DNA of 64,000 nucleotides from the NCBI GenBank assembly GCA_963756455.1, contig CAVWNC010000004.1:1488001-1552000 (forward strand). Reading direction: 5' to 3'. Numbering within the stretch: position 1 is the stretch's first letter; each line of letters starts with the position of its first letter. This document shows, piece after piece, positions 39,422-48,098 of the stretch. A program made the position numbers and the translations under genes. Source of the DNA: DASQPA01 sp963756455. Its GTDB lineage: Bacteria > Acidobacteriota > Thermoanaerobaculia > Multivoradales > UBA5704. The notes under the pieces are model-generated. The model did no database searches, was not told where the DNA came from, and saw only the letters and a list, made by a program, of their open reading frames with translations.

Positions 39422-40870
39422 TCAGAAGCGTCCCAGCGGCCGTCCGCCGCCGGCAGGGGCCGCGACCTTGACCGTGGCGAGACCGGTGACGATCTTCTCC
39501 CCGGCCTGGAGATCGCTGGTGCCGAGCACCTGGGTGTAGTGGCCGTCGCTGATCCCGGCATGGAGGGTCACCGGCTTCAACGTTCCGGTCTCGGTGAGGA
39601 CATAGACGGTCTGGTTGACCCGCCGTCCGCCGCCATGGCCCGCACCGCCACCCTGGCCGCCCTGCCCGCCAGCGCCGCCGGCACCACCGGGTCCACCCGC
39701 ACCGCCACCGCCATGCCGGCCCCCTCCCGCACCGCCGCCACCGCCCTGGCTCCCAGAGCCGCCCCCCCCCGGCGCGCCGCCGGGGCCGCCCGCCGCCCGC
39801 TGGTCGGTGGCACCGCCGGTCGAGCCCGCGGCACCAGCGGCACCCGAGCTTCCCGCCGCCGTCGCGCCCGCCGCGCCCGCTCCGGCGGCGCCGGCGGCTC
39901 CAGCGCCGGCGCGCGCCGCCTTCGCCATCGGGATCTCAGGCTTGAAACGCAGGGCCGCGTTGGGGATGCGCAACACGTCGTTGACGGTCATCACCTCGAT
40001 CGTGATGTTGGCCGTCATGCTCGGGCGCAGCTTGCCGTCCGGGTTGGGGACCTCGACCATCACCGGGTAGGTGATGACGTTCTGGGTGACGGTGGCGTTC
40101 AGCCGCACCTGGGAGATCTGGCCGCGGAATTCCTGGTCGGGGTAGGCGTCGACGGTGAAGCGCACCACCTCGCCGACCTTCATCCGGCCGATGTCCGACT
40201 GGTCGACGTCGGCCTCCACCTGCATCTTGGTCAGGTCCTGGGCGATGGTGAAGAGCGTCGGCGCCTGGAAGGAGGCGGCGACGGTCTGCCCGATGTCGTA
40301 CTGGCGGGCGACGACCACCCCGTCGATCGGCGAGTAGATCTTGGCGTAGCCGAGGCTCGTCTGCGCTTGGCGGAGAGCGGCGCGGAGCTGGTCGAGCGAA
40401 GCCTTCGACTCGTCGAAGGTGGCCTTCGCCAGGTCGAGGTCCGACTGGGCGATGAGACCGTTCTCAAACAGCCGCTTCTGGCGGTTGTAGGTGATCTGGG
40501 CGTTGGCCATCTCGACCTGCCCCTTGGCCTCGTTCGCTTGAGCCTGCTCGACCGCCTGCTGGAACGGCGTGGGATCGAGCTCGGCCAGGAGCTCGCCCTT
40601 TTTCACATGGCTGTTGAAATCGGCGTGGAGCTTCGAGATGATGCCGGAGACCTGGCTTCCGACCTGCACCGTGGTCACCGCCGAGACCGTCCCCGTGGCG
40701 CTCACCGTCATGGTGATGTTGCCACGGTCGACGACCTCGGTGCGATACCGCTCGGCTCCGTTGCCCTTGCCGCGCCGCAGCAGGAACACGGCGACGAGCA
40801 CCGCAGCCGCGACGATGAGAGCGGTGATGAGGAGCCGCCTCCCCTTGTGGTTCTTCTCCAGGTCTTCCAT
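39422..40870 (-). CDS. MacA-like periplasmic adaptor (HlyD/RND family) with Ala/Gly insertion
   Basis: The 482-residue protein has a single N-terminal membrane anchor (LLITALIVAAAVLVAVFLL). Barrel-sandwich/lipoyl halves (VGSQVSGIISKL..., IYSPIDGVVVARQYDIGQTV) flank a coiled-coil hairpin (~105-165), and a beta-barrel follows (~220-310). Between residues ~319 and ~417 lies an Ala/Gly/Ser-rich low-complexity stretch that is not part of the family fold; the membrane-proximal domain resumes at NQTVYVLTETG. First gene of the exporter operon, transcribed leftwards from the gap 40871-40952. The cargo is unknown. Confidence 0.92.
   Translation of the reverse strand: MEDLEKNHKGRRLLITALIVAAAVLVAVFLLRRGKGNGAERYRTEVVDRGNITMTVSATGTVSAVTTVQVGSQVSGIISKLHADFNSHVKKGELLAELDPTPFQQAVEQAQANEAKGQVEMANAQITYNRQKRLFENGLIAQSDLDLAKATFDESKASLDQLRAALRQAQTSLGYAKIYSPIDGVVVARQYDIGQTVAASFQAPTLFTIAQDLTKMQVEADVDQSDIGRMKVGEVVRFTVDAYPDQEFRGQISQVRLNATVTQNVITYPVMVEVPNPDGKLRPSMTANITIEVMTVNDVLRIPNAALRFKPEIPMAKAARAGAGAAGAAGAGAAGATAAGSSGAAGAAGSTGGATDQRAAGGPGGAPGGGGSGSQGGGGGAGGGRHGGGGAGGPGGAGGAGGQGGQGGGAGHGGGRRVNQTVYVLTETGTLKPVTLHAGISDGHYTQVLGTSDLQAGEKIVTGLATVKVAAPAGGGRPLGRF
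39620..39912. repeat. Low-complexity Ala/Gly coding repeat in the adaptor gene
   Basis: About 290 bp of near-repetitive GCC/GGC codons encode runs such as AGAGAAGAAGAG and GGAGGAGGQGGQGGG. The units are degenerate with 3- and 9-bp periodicity and keep the reading frame. Confidence 0.75.
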
Positions 40871-40952
40871 GTCAGTTGTTAACGTTCCGAACGGGTGAAT
40901 GTTCCCGCGGACACCCCTCGCTCTTGTAAGGGACTTGCAAAGTCGCGGCCAA

Positions 40953-41477
40953 CTACCACCCTTGGCGCTCGCGGAGAGCCGTGACGTGGGCGACGTGATG
41001 CGGGCCGTGCCAGGCGTAGACCGCGAGGAGGGCGTCGAGCCGGTGGGTCCCGGACTCGGGATGGCGGTAGGTGCGCGCCCACCCCTCTTCCGGAATGGCG
41101 GTGAGCGCCGGGACCCAGCGCTCGTGGAGGCGCTCCAGGAGGGCGAGCGAGACCTCGACCGGCCCGGAGCTCGCCTCGGGGAGCCGCGCCCAGCGATCCT
41201 CCAGGTAGGGGCGGATCGTGGGCTCGTCCTCGGTCAGGGCGAGCTTGAAACGGACGTAGGCGTTCAGGTGGCTGTCCGGCACGTGATGGACGACCTGGCG
41301 TACCGTCCAGCCCTCGGGACGGTAGGGGGTGTCGAGCTGCGCGTCGGTCAAGCCGAGGACGGCGGCGCGCAGCCGCCCGGGGGTGGCGGCGATCGTCGCG
41401 ATGGCCGCCCGGCGCTCCTCCGCGGTCAGGCTCTCCGGCAGCACGAGGCGGCCGGTGGGATATCTCAAGTCATCCAT
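40953..41477 (-). CDS. DinB/YfiT-like putative metal-dependent hydrolase
   Basis: A 174-residue four-helix protein of the DinB superfamily, YfiT/BstA branch. Candidate metal ligands are His in VRQVVHHVPDSH and His in WHGPHHVAHV near the C-terminus. Members have been proposed to act as metal-dependent hydrolases or thiol S-transferases; the substrate here is unknown. ATG start; the preceding lspA gene ends 5 bp upstream, so they are cotranscribed. Confidence 0.88.
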   Translation of the reverse strand: MDDLRYPTGRLVLPESLTAEERRAAIATIAATPGRLRAAVLGLTDAQLDTPYRPEGWTVRQVVHHVPDSHLNAYVRFKLALTEDEPTIRPYLEDRWARLPEASSGPVEVSLALLERLHERWVPALTAIPEEGWARTYRHPESGTHRLDALLAVYAWHGPHHVAHVTALRERQGW

Positions 41478-41482
41478 GGGGA

Positions 41483-42007
41483 TCAGAGGCTCCTGTCGGC
41501 GGGGCGGAGGCCGGAGAGGGCGAGGAGGACGACGCCGGTGGTGACCGCGACGTCGGCGAGGTTGAACACCCCGGTCCGCAGCGATCCCAACCCCAGGTTG
41601 ATGAAGTCCACGACTCTCCCGTCGTGGGCGATGCGGTCGATGAGATTGCCGGCGCCGCCGCCGGCGAGAAGCGACAGACCCCAGAGCTGGAGGGCCGAGG
41701 TCGACCGCTGGGCGAGGGCTAAAGAGCCGGCGAGGATCACCGCGACCAGCGGGACGAAGAGGAAGAAGCGCACCCGACCCGGCAACTCGGCGCCGAGGGA
41801 GAGGAAACCGCCGGCGTTCTCGGCGTACTCCAGGCGGAGGGAGTCGTCGAGGTAGGAGAGCGGCGGCGCGTCGGCGAGCGACTGCCGGGCGAGTCGCTTC
41901 GTCGCCTGGTCGCAGCCGACCGCCATGGCGAGGACGAGGAGCACCAGGCTCCAGCGCAAGATTCGGTTCAAGATCGTCCTGTCTCCTAAAACTCGCGACC
42001 CTCTCAT
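41483..42007 (-). CDS. lspA: Signal peptidase II (lipoprotein signal peptidase)
   Basis: A 174-residue inner-membrane aspartyl protease that removes signal peptides from prolipoproteins. Four hydrophobic segments are visible. The family motifs are present: AENAGGF (canonical ENxGxxF region), GAGNLIDRI, VVDFINL with one catalytic Asp, and FNLADVAV with the second. The N-terminal segment includes a Cys (MAVGCDQATKRL) followed by the conserved DQxTK. It lies in a tight leftward cluster with the DinB-like gene (5 bp) and the membrane metallopeptidase-like gene (24 bp). Confidence 0.9.
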   Translation of the reverse strand: MRGSRVLGDRTILNRILRWSLVLLVLAMAVGCDQATKRLARQSLADAPPLSYLDDSLRLEYAENAGGFLSLGAELPGRVRFFLFVPLVAVILAGSLALAQRSTSALQLWGLSLLAGGGAGNLIDRIAHDGRVVDFINLGLGSLRTGVFNLADVAVTTGVVLLALSGLRPADRSL

Positions 42008-42031
42008 CCTATCCGAAACCTGCCGGAAGCG

Positions 42032-42658
42032 TCAGCCGACAAAAATGCGCTCGACCGTGGCAGCGATGGTCACCAGGGCGGCATAGAGCACGAAGAAGAG
42101 CTGCAAGCGGCGGGCCGGCAGGCGGGGCGAGGCCAACGCCTCGGCCGCGGCGCGGACCGGCCGCGCGAGCGCCGCCACGGTGAGGAGCGCGCCGAGCACG
42201 CCGCAGGAAAACCAGGCCCAGCGTCCGCCCACGGCAGCCACGACGAGACGCATGTCGGCGCGCGGCCAGAGGGTGCTCCCCAGGAGGTAGGAGAACGCCT
42301 CCGCGGCGTTGGCCAGGGCTAGGAGGAGAACGAGGAGGAGGAAAAAGACGGAGCGCCGGCGTCCGGCGGAGCGGAGCGTCCGCCCGAGGAGCAGCGCGAG
42401 GATCGTCAGCAGGAGGAGATTGACCGCGATCCCGGCGCCGGCGACCGCCGCCGTCGCCAGGGGACCGCGGGAGGCGAGACAGGCCTCGTCGATCACCCCT
42501 CCTCCGCTCCCCCAGAGGAGAGGCGCGGTCCCCGTCCGCCAAGGGTCGCTCTTGCAGCCGAGCCCCCAGGCGGTGGCCGCGTGGCCCAGCTCGTGCGGCC
42601 AGACGGCGCCGTAGACCGCGAGGAGGGCGAGGAGGGTGGCGAGGGAGAGGTTCTTCAA
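42032..42658 (-). CDS. Small membrane protein with HExxH motif (M50-like)
   Basis: A 208-residue protein with about five predicted transmembrane segments. A zinc-metallopeptidase motif, HELGH, sits near residue 22 at the end of the first membrane segment, as in site-2-protease/M50 relatives. The second M50 motif (N/LDG) is not evident, so activity is uncertain. Three Cys (LGCKS, EACLA, FSCGV) are noted. It uses a TTG start (42656-42658). The gene sits between the M28 peptidase gene and lspA and may be cotranscribed with them. Confidence 0.7.
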   Translation of the reverse strand: MKNLSLATLLALLAVYGAVWPHELGHAATAWGLGCKSDPWRTGTAPLLWGSGGGVIDEACLASRGPLATAAVAGAGIAVNLLLLTILALLLGRTLRSAGRRRSVFFLLLVLLLALANAAEAFSYLLGSTLWPRADMRLVVAAVGGRWAWFSCGVLGALLTVAALARPVRAAAEALASPRLPARRLQLFFVLYAALVTIAATVERIFVG

Positions 42659-42685
42659 GGAGCGATCGGGGGATGGCAGGGGATC

Positions 42686-44797
42686 CTAGCGGGTGAGCAC
42701 TCCGATCCGTTGCAGGGCGCGCAGGAACTCGGCCACGGCCGGGACCGACACCGGCCCGTAGATCGCCGACAGGTCGTCGCAGACCTGGCGGACGTCGCGC
42801 CGGCCGTCGACCAGGTTCAGGGCCTCGTAGGCGTACTCGGAGCCTCCTCCCCAGAGGCCCTGCTGATCGAGCAGGGCGGGAAGCGGGCTCTCTAGACGGG
42901 CCGCGTGGTCCTTCAGATAGTCGTAGCCGAAGACGGTCATCGGGCCCTTGGGCACGCTCGCGCGGCGATAGACGATCTTCTCCTCTTCGGCCCAGGCGCT
43001 CGCCGACTCTGGAGGCATCGGAGCCCGCGGAGGAGCTCCTCTGGTGAGCTCCTCCAGGGTGGAGAGAAAATTCATCGCCTCCGTACGCACCGCCTCCGGC
43101 ACCGCGCCCCAAGGGGTGATCGATTCGACGACCGCCCGCTCGTAGGCGAAGTGGAAACGCAGGAGGTTGTCCCCCTCGGGCCCCGCGCCCATCGCGTCGC
43201 GGCGAGCGAGGGCGGTCGCGGTGCGCTCCAGGACATGCCGGCGGAGCACCCGCCAGAGCGCCGGCACGCCCGAGGTGTCGAGGTCCGCCAGGTAGTAGGC
43301 GGAGGCCGCTCCCAGGAAGGCGGCACGCAGGAGCTTCGTCGGGTCCAAGTTGGCGACAGAATCGGCGTCGGTGTGGATGTAGCGGTCCGGCCAGTCGTTC
43401 AGGTAGATCGCCGGCACCCGGAACGAGCCCTCGGTCCACACCTGGTGGTCGCTCCCCTCGGTGTAGTCGACGATCTCGGCCTGGAGCGCGCGCTTGCTAC
43501 CCTCCGGGTCGGCGAGCGGGTAGGCCGAGACGCCGCTCGCCGCGTAGGCGTACGACTCGGCGTTGACGAAGCGGCCGAAAGCCTCCCCCACGTCGTTGAC
43601 GAAGGTGGGTAGGCTCTTGGGCGAGCGGGTGACGTGGAAGACCGCCCGGGTGATCTCGGGGTCCCCGCCCACCATATCCATGTGGATGACGACGCGCGCC
43701 CGGGTGGCGAAGGCGGGGCGGGCATTCAAGAGAGCGGTCGTGCCCTCGATCTCGGGCGGGAAGACGAAGCGCAGGGTGCGCCGCGGCGGTGGGATCTTCC
43801 CCTCCCGCACCAGCTTGGCGAGGGTCCGGCCGGCTTCGAGGATGGCGGCGCAGCCGCTCGCGTTGTCGTTGGCGCCCGGACGCTGGTGATCGAGGTGGCA
43901 GGAGAAGACGATCTCCTCGCCCGCGAGCCAGGGATCGTTACCGCGGAGGACGGCGGTGACGATGTCGTAGCTCCCCGGGTGCTGCCCGGCCCGGACGCTC
44001 GCCCGCAGATGCACGGCATCCCCCGCGGCCAGCCGCTCGCGCCAGGCCCGCGCCTCCTTCTGCGACACCATGAAGGCGAAGGTCTTCGGAGCCGGGAAGG
44101 TGTCGAGGTGTCCCCAGCGGACGAGGTTCTCGTCCTCGCCCCACCAGGCGGTCTTCTGGTTCTGGGCCGAGGAGACGAGGCCGGCCGCTCCGTGCCGGTC
44201 GACGGCCAGGGGGTAGGCGGCGCCGGGGGGAGCGGAGACGAGGACGAGCTTCCCCCGCACCTCCTTGCCCGCGTAGTCGCGCTCGTCGGTGCCGGCGCCG
44301 ACGTCGACGAGCTCGGCCGCCACCTCGCCGCTCGCGCTGTCCTCGGCGAGGGTGATCGGCCGGGTCTCCCAGGAGGCGACCCGCCGGGCGTCGGCCCAAG
44401 CCTGCCTCTCCGATCCTCGTGTCTGCTCCCACAGCTCGGCGAAATCGGCGTCCCAGGCCGGACGCGAGCGCTGGGTGCCGTAGAAGATCGTGCCGTCGGC
44501 CGGCAGCGAGATCACCTCGACCTCCGCGAGGCCCGCCTCCCGCGCCCGGTCGCGGATGCGCTCGACCGCGGCGCTGAAGCCGCGCGAGCCGCGCTGGCGG
44601 TGGAAGAGGGTGAGATCCTGGACGGTGCGCTTGGCCGCGGTTCCGGAGACCTCCGCGGCGAGCGCCCGCACGACCGCCTCGGGGAGGAGCGGCACCGGTT
44701 CCTCGAACGCCTCCTGACCGCGGACGCCGCGGACGGAGACGGCGGTCGCGAGCGCGAGGGCGAAACCGAGTGGAAGGGCCGAGCGGATTCGGAGCAT
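42686..44797 (-). CDS. Secreted M28-family metallopeptidase
   Basis: The 703-residue protein has a signal peptide (residues 1-27). A protease-associated-like region (~150-240) is followed by an M28 aminopeptidase core. The co-catalytic zinc motifs are visible: SCHLDHQRPGANDNASG (His and bridging Asp), PPEIEGTT (Glu), IHMDMVGGDP (Asp) and, later, DRYIHTDADS (His). A C-terminal ~200-residue helical domain follows. It likely trims peptides outside the cytoplasm. The ATG at 44797 lies in a divergent gap shared with the TPR gene. Confidence 0.92.
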   Translation of the reverse strand: MLRIRSALPLGFALALATAVSVRGVRGQEAFEEPVPLLPEAVVRALAAEVSGTAAKRTVQDLTLFHRQRGSRGFSAAVERIRDRAREAGLAEVEVISLPADGTIFYGTQRSRPAWDADFAELWEQTRGSERQAWADARRVASWETRPITLAEDSASGEVAAELVDVGAGTDERDYAGKEVRGKLVLVSAPPGAAYPLAVDRHGAAGLVSSAQNQKTAWWGEDENLVRWGHLDTFPAPKTFAFMVSQKEARAWRERLAAGDAVHLRASVRAGQHPGSYDIVTAVLRGNDPWLAGEEIVFSCHLDHQRPGANDNASGCAAILEAGRTLAKLVREGKIPPPRRTLRFVFPPEIEGTTALLNARPAFATRARVVIHMDMVGGDPEITRAVFHVTRSPKSLPTFVNDVGEAFGRFVNAESYAYAASGVSAYPLADPEGSKRALQAEIVDYTEGSDHQVWTEGSFRVPAIYLNDWPDRYIHTDADSVANLDPTKLLRAAFLGAASAYYLADLDTSGVPALWRVLRRHVLERTATALARRDAMGAGPEGDNLLRFHFAYERAVVESITPWGAVPEAVRTEAMNFLSTLEELTRGAPPRAPMPPESASAWAEEEKIVYRRASVPKGPMTVFGYDYLKDHAARLESPLPALLDQQGLWGGGSEYAYEALNLVDGRRDVRQVCDDLSAIYGPVSVPAVAEFLRALQRIGVLTR

Positions 44798-44921
44798 TCC
44801 TGGTGGTCAAGCCTATGCCTCCGGCCGTGGGGCGTCAACGCCGTTCCGGAGTTCCATGTGCGACAGACTATTTGTTTATGAGACAATCAGGCGTTTTCTG
44901 CCGCGGAAAGGAGCGAGCGCG

Positions 44922-46382
44922 TTGCACGACCACCCGAGCGCCGCGAGCCTCGAGAGCTTCCTGCTGGGCGAGCTCCCTCCCTGGGAGGTCAAGACCGTCG
45001 TGGCCCATCTGGCCCGCGGTTGCCGGCGTTGTGAGGCGAAGGTCGAGTCCCTCTCGCTGCTCCTCTTCGGCAATGCGGGCCATCCCGCGAATCTCGCCAA
45101 CACCGCCGGCACCGCCGACATCGCCAACACCGCCAACATCGCCGCCACTGCCCCCGAAGCCACCGAAGCAGAGTACGACAGTGCGATCGACCGTGCCGTC
45201 GCCGCCGCCCTCGCCGCGGCGGGCGTCCGGGCGGCCGCCCCCGGCGCCGCGGACACCGAGCGGGCCCGAGGGCCGTTGCCGCTCAACCGCGAGCTCCTCC
45301 TCCGCGCCTGGGCTCTGCCGCGGTCGGTTCCCGAATCGCCGCGTCCCGCGAAGGTCGCGAGCCCCACCCCGCTCTGTGAGGAGCTGATCGCGAAGAGCCG
45401 CGCCTGCCGTCACGACGACCCCCAACGCATGATCCATTTCGCCAAGCTCGCCCGCTTCGCGGCCAACAACCTGGACCCTGACCACTATGGGCCGCAGACG
45501 GCGATCGACATGCAGGCCCGGACCTTGGCGGAGCTCGCCAACGCCTACCGGGTGGCCGACGACCTCGAACGGGCCGACACCTTCATGCAGCAGGCGGTCG
45601 AGAAGAGCGCTACAGGGAGCGGCGACCCGCTCCTCCTCGCCCGCCTCATGGACCTCCTCGCCTCCCTCTACTGCCACCGCCGTCAGTTCGAGGCCGCGAT
45701 CGAGCTCCTGGACGCCGTCCACGCCATCTACCGCGATCAGGGCGACGAGCACCAGGCGGGTCGCGCCCGGATCAGCCAGGGTCTCTATACGAGCTATGCC
45801 AACGACCCGCGGCAGGCCCTGGTGCTCTTGACCGACGGCTTCGAGCGGATCGATCCGACCGCCGAGCCGGAGCTCTCGCTCGCCGCCGTCCACAACATCC
45901 TCGTCTGCCTGATGGAGCTCGGCCGCAGCCGCGAGGCGCGGCCGCTCCTGGAGCGCTTCGGGCCGCTCTACGAGCGCTGCGGTGGCCGCCTGAACGCGCT
46001 CAAGCTGCGTTGGGTGGAAGGTAAGATCGCAGCCGGCTGCGACGACCTCAAGACAGCCGAGAGCCACTTCGTCGAGGTGCGGCAGGGCTTCGAGGAGACC
46101 GGCCTCGCCTTCCACGGCGCCCTGGTGTCGCTCGACCTGACCTCGATCTGGCTCCGCGAGAGCAGGATCGCGGAGGCGCGCGGGCTGGTCGAGCAGGTGA
46201 TCGCCACCTTCAAGGCGTTGAACATCGGCCGCGAGGCCCTGGCCGCCCTTCTCCTCTTGCGCGACGCCCTCGCCCACCAGGGAACGGCGCTCGGCATGTT
46301 GACCTCCCTCAGCGACTGCCTGAAGAGGATCGAGCAGACGTCGGGGCTGCGCTTCGAGCCCGACGGCACCCTCCCCCCCTAG
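44922..46382 (+). CDS. TPR protein with N-terminal zinc-finger-like motif
   Basis: About 486 residues from a TTG at 44922 that has AAAGGAG eight bases upstream; an in-frame ATG at 44856 would add 22 residues. The N-terminus resembles anti-sigma-factor-type zinc fingers (VVAHLARGCRRC, a HxxxxCxxC arrangement). Residues ~50-80 are an Ala/Asn/Thr-rich linker encoded by nine 9-bp repeats. From ~150 onward the protein is a TPR solenoid. I infer a regulatory or scaffolding role. It is convergent with the Xre regulator gene 29 bp downstream, which carries the same type of 9-bp repeat. Confidence 0.8.
   Translation: MHDHPSAASLESFLLGELPPWEVKTVVAHLARGCRRCEAKVESLSLLLFGNAGHPANLANTAGTADIANTANIAATAPEATEAEYDSAIDRAVAAALAAAGVRAAAPGAADTERARGPLPLNRELLLRAWALPRSVPESPRPAKVASPTPLCEELIAKSRACRHDDPQRMIHFAKLARFAANNLDPDHYGPQTAIDMQARTLAELANAYRVADDLERADTFMQQAVEKSATGSGDPLLLARLMDLLASLYCHRRQFEAAIELLDAVHAIYRDQGDEHQAGRARISQGLYTSYANDPRQALVLLTDGFERIDPTAEPELSLAAVHNILVCLMELGRSREARPLLERFGPLYERCGGRLNALKLRWVEGKIAAGCDDLKTAESHFVEVRQGFEETGLAFHGALVSLDLTSIWLRESRIAEARGLVEQVIATFKALNIGREALAALLLLRDALAHQGTALGMLTSLSDCLKRIEQTSGLRFEPDGTLPP
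45087..45167. repeat. Nine-unit 9-bp tandem repeat in the TPR gene
   Basis: Units start with GCC (for example GCCAACACC, GCCGACATC, GCCAACATC) and run nine times without a frame break, encoding alternating Ala-Asn-Thr/Ile triplets. Confidence 0.85.
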
Positions 46383-46412
46383 GCCCCCCAGGGGCGCAGC
46401 CGGAGACCGGCT
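46383..46412. terminator. Short hairpins between convergent TPR and Xre genes
   Basis: GCCCC-CCA-GGGGC (46383-46395) and AGCCGG-AGA-CCGGCT (46398-46412) lie in the 29-bp gap between two stop codons. Stems are short and there is no T-tract, so the terminator role is tentative. Confidence 0.35.
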
Positions 46413-47071
46413 TACTTGCGACCGCGGGTGCTGCGCTTCGGCGCGACCGGAGAGGCACCCTGGGGCGAGCCGGCCGCCTGGGCACCCGGCAGGTCGCCGG
46501 TCACCAGCTCGCGCAAGGCCCGGCCGAGGGAGGCCCGGATGCGCTCGTCGAGCTCGACGTCGCTGAGCCCGGGGGTACCCCCGGGCGACACCCCGCCGCC
46601 CGAGGAGGCCGCCGGCGACATCGGCGACATCGACGACATCGGCGACATCGACGGCATTTGGGACGTCTGGGGCATGAAAGGCATCGACGAGGTGGGTTTG
46701 AGGAGCGGCAGATTGCGGGGCGCCCCCTTCCCCTCGTAGCCCAGGCCCTGGAAGCGGCGCAGGATGTCGTGCGCCATGCCGCTCCCCTCGCCGGGCGCCT
46801 CGGGATAGGCGAGGTGGAAGAACTCCTCCGGCTGCATGCCGATCGCGGCACAGATGAGCAGGATGTGGCGAATCGAGAGGCCCATCTTGCCGGAGAGCAG
46901 CCGGCTCAAGTACCCGCCGCTCGCGCCGAGCTCCTTCTCCAGTTCTCTCTTGGTAACATTTGCAACTTTGATCACGGTCGACAGTAACGCCGTGATGCGT
47001 TCGATCTCGTCGTCGATGGAGGCTACAAGCTCGTCATTGAGACGCCGCTCTTCGATTCTTTTCCGGGCCAT
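46412..47071 (-). CDS. Xre-like helix-turn-helix regulator with repeat-rich linker
   Basis: A 219-residue protein. Residues ~40-90 form a lambda-repressor-type HTH (TKRELEKELGASGGYLSRLL, then HILLICAAIGMQPEEFF). The middle is a Met/Ser/Pro linker (PSMSPMSSMSPMSP) produced by a 9-bp tandem repeat, and a basic tail (KRSTRGRK) ends the protein. ATG start. It probably regulates nearby genes, and its convergent partner is the TPR/zinc-finger protein. Targets are not visible in the sequence. Confidence 0.85.
   Translation of the reverse strand: MARKRIEERRLNDELVASIDDEIERITALLSTVIKVANVTKRELEKELGASGGYLSRLLSGKMGLSIRHILLICAAIGMQPEEFFHLAYPEAPGEGSGMAHDILRRFQGLGYEGKGAPRNLPLLKPTSSMPFMPQTSQMPSMSPMSSMSPMSPAASSGGGVSPGGTPGLSDVELDERIRASLGRALRELVTGDLPGAQAAGSPQGASPVAPKRSTRGRK
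46611..46673. repeat. Seven-unit 9-bp tandem repeat in the Xre regulator gene
   Basis: Units ATCGGCGAC, ATCGACGAC and close variants run seven times in frame and encode the Met/Ser/Pro linker on the minus strand. Confidence 0.85.
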
Positions 47072-47132
47072 GATGGACGGGAGTCTAACGGAAAGACGGA
47101 ACCGGCGACAAGTCGTGTTTCAATTCGAGGCT

Positions 47133-48098
47133 TCAGGAGAGGTCCGCATCGACGTCACGGTCGAGGGTGGCGAGCACCCCCTTGTCCTCCCGCCAGCCGG
47201 GTTCCAGGCGGACCTGGAGGTCCAGATAGACCCGCTTGCCGAGGAACTCCTCCAGGTCCAGACGGGCGGCGGTGCCGATCGCCTTGATCTGCTGGCCCTG
47301 GTGGCCGACGAGGATCGCCTTCTGACCCGGCCGATCGACGAGGATGGCGGCGTAGATCTTCACCAGACCGCTCGCCGCCTCCTCCTCCCAGCGTTCGAGG
47401 ACGACGGCGGTGGCGAAGGGGAGCTCCTCGCGGGTCTGCTCCAGAACCTTCTCGCGGATGCGCTCGGCGACCAGGAAGCGCTCGGGGTGGATGGTCAAGA
47501 GCTCGGGGTCGTAGAGCGGCGGCCCCACGGGAAGCGCCTTCCAGAGGAGATCGAGCAGGAGGTCGCAGCCGTCGCCGTTCTGCGCCGAGACCGGCACGAT
47601 CTCCGCAAAGAAGCCGCTCTTCCCGTAGCGCTCCATGCGCGGCAGGAGGTCGATCTTCTTCACCCGGTCGATCTTGTTGATCACCAGGAAGCGGGTCCCC
47701 TCCGCCTTGCCGAGGAGGTCGAGCATGTACTGGTCGCCGGCCCCGAACGGCTCCGCGGCGTCGATCAGCAGGCAGCGCACGTCGGCGTCGTGGAGGGCGT
47801 CCAAGGCGTGGTGCACCATCTGCCGATTGAGGCGGTGGAGGGGCCGGTGGACGCCCGGGGTGTCATGGAAGACCAGCTGCCCGCGCTCGCCGGAGAGGAT
47901 GCCCACCAGGCGGTGGCGGGTCGTCTGCGGCTTGTCGGAGACGATCGCGAGCTTCTCCCCGAGGAGCCGGTTCATGAGGGTCGACTTGCCGGCGTTCGGC
48001 CGGCCGACGAGGGCGACGGTGCCCGCCCGGAGGACGGTCGGGGGCGGCGGGCTCGGAGCGCCCGGTTCGTCCGGCTCGTGGGGAGACGAGGGGCTCAA
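47133..48098 (-). CDS. era: GTPase Era
   Basis: A 321-residue ribosome-assembly GTPase that binds the 3' end of 16S rRNA. G-motifs are GRPNAGKS (G1), TTRHR (G2), DTPG (G3) and NKID (G4); a C-terminal KH domain contains ILVGHQGQQIKAIG. The TTG start at 48098 overlaps the TGA of the CorC-like gene (TTGA) and has GGGAGG upstream, so the two are translationally coupled. The frame stays open much further upstream, but that part lies across the CorC-like gene and is not used. Last gene of the phoH-era operon. Confidence 0.96.
   Translation of the reverse strand: MSPSSPHEPDEPGAPSPPPPTVLRAGTVALVGRPNAGKSTLMNRLLGEKLAIVSDKPQTTRHRLVGILSGERGQLVFHDTPGVHRPLHRLNRQMVHHALDALHDADVRCLLIDAAEPFGAGDQYMLDLLGKAEGTRFLVINKIDRVKKIDLLPRMERYGKSGFFAEIVPVSAQNGDGCDLLLDLLWKALPVGPPLYDPELLTIHPERFLVAERIREKVLEQTREELPFATAVVLERWEEEAASGLVKIYAAILVDRPGQKAILVGHQGQQIKAIGTAARLDLEEFLGKRVYLDLQVRLEPGWREDKGVLATLDRDVDADLS

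Noticed and set aside
37347..40870. Dedicated exporter of the NRPS product
   Set aside because: The MacAB-like operon lies about 10 kb away beyond unrelated genes and on its own promoter; nothing links it to the NRPS except proximity.
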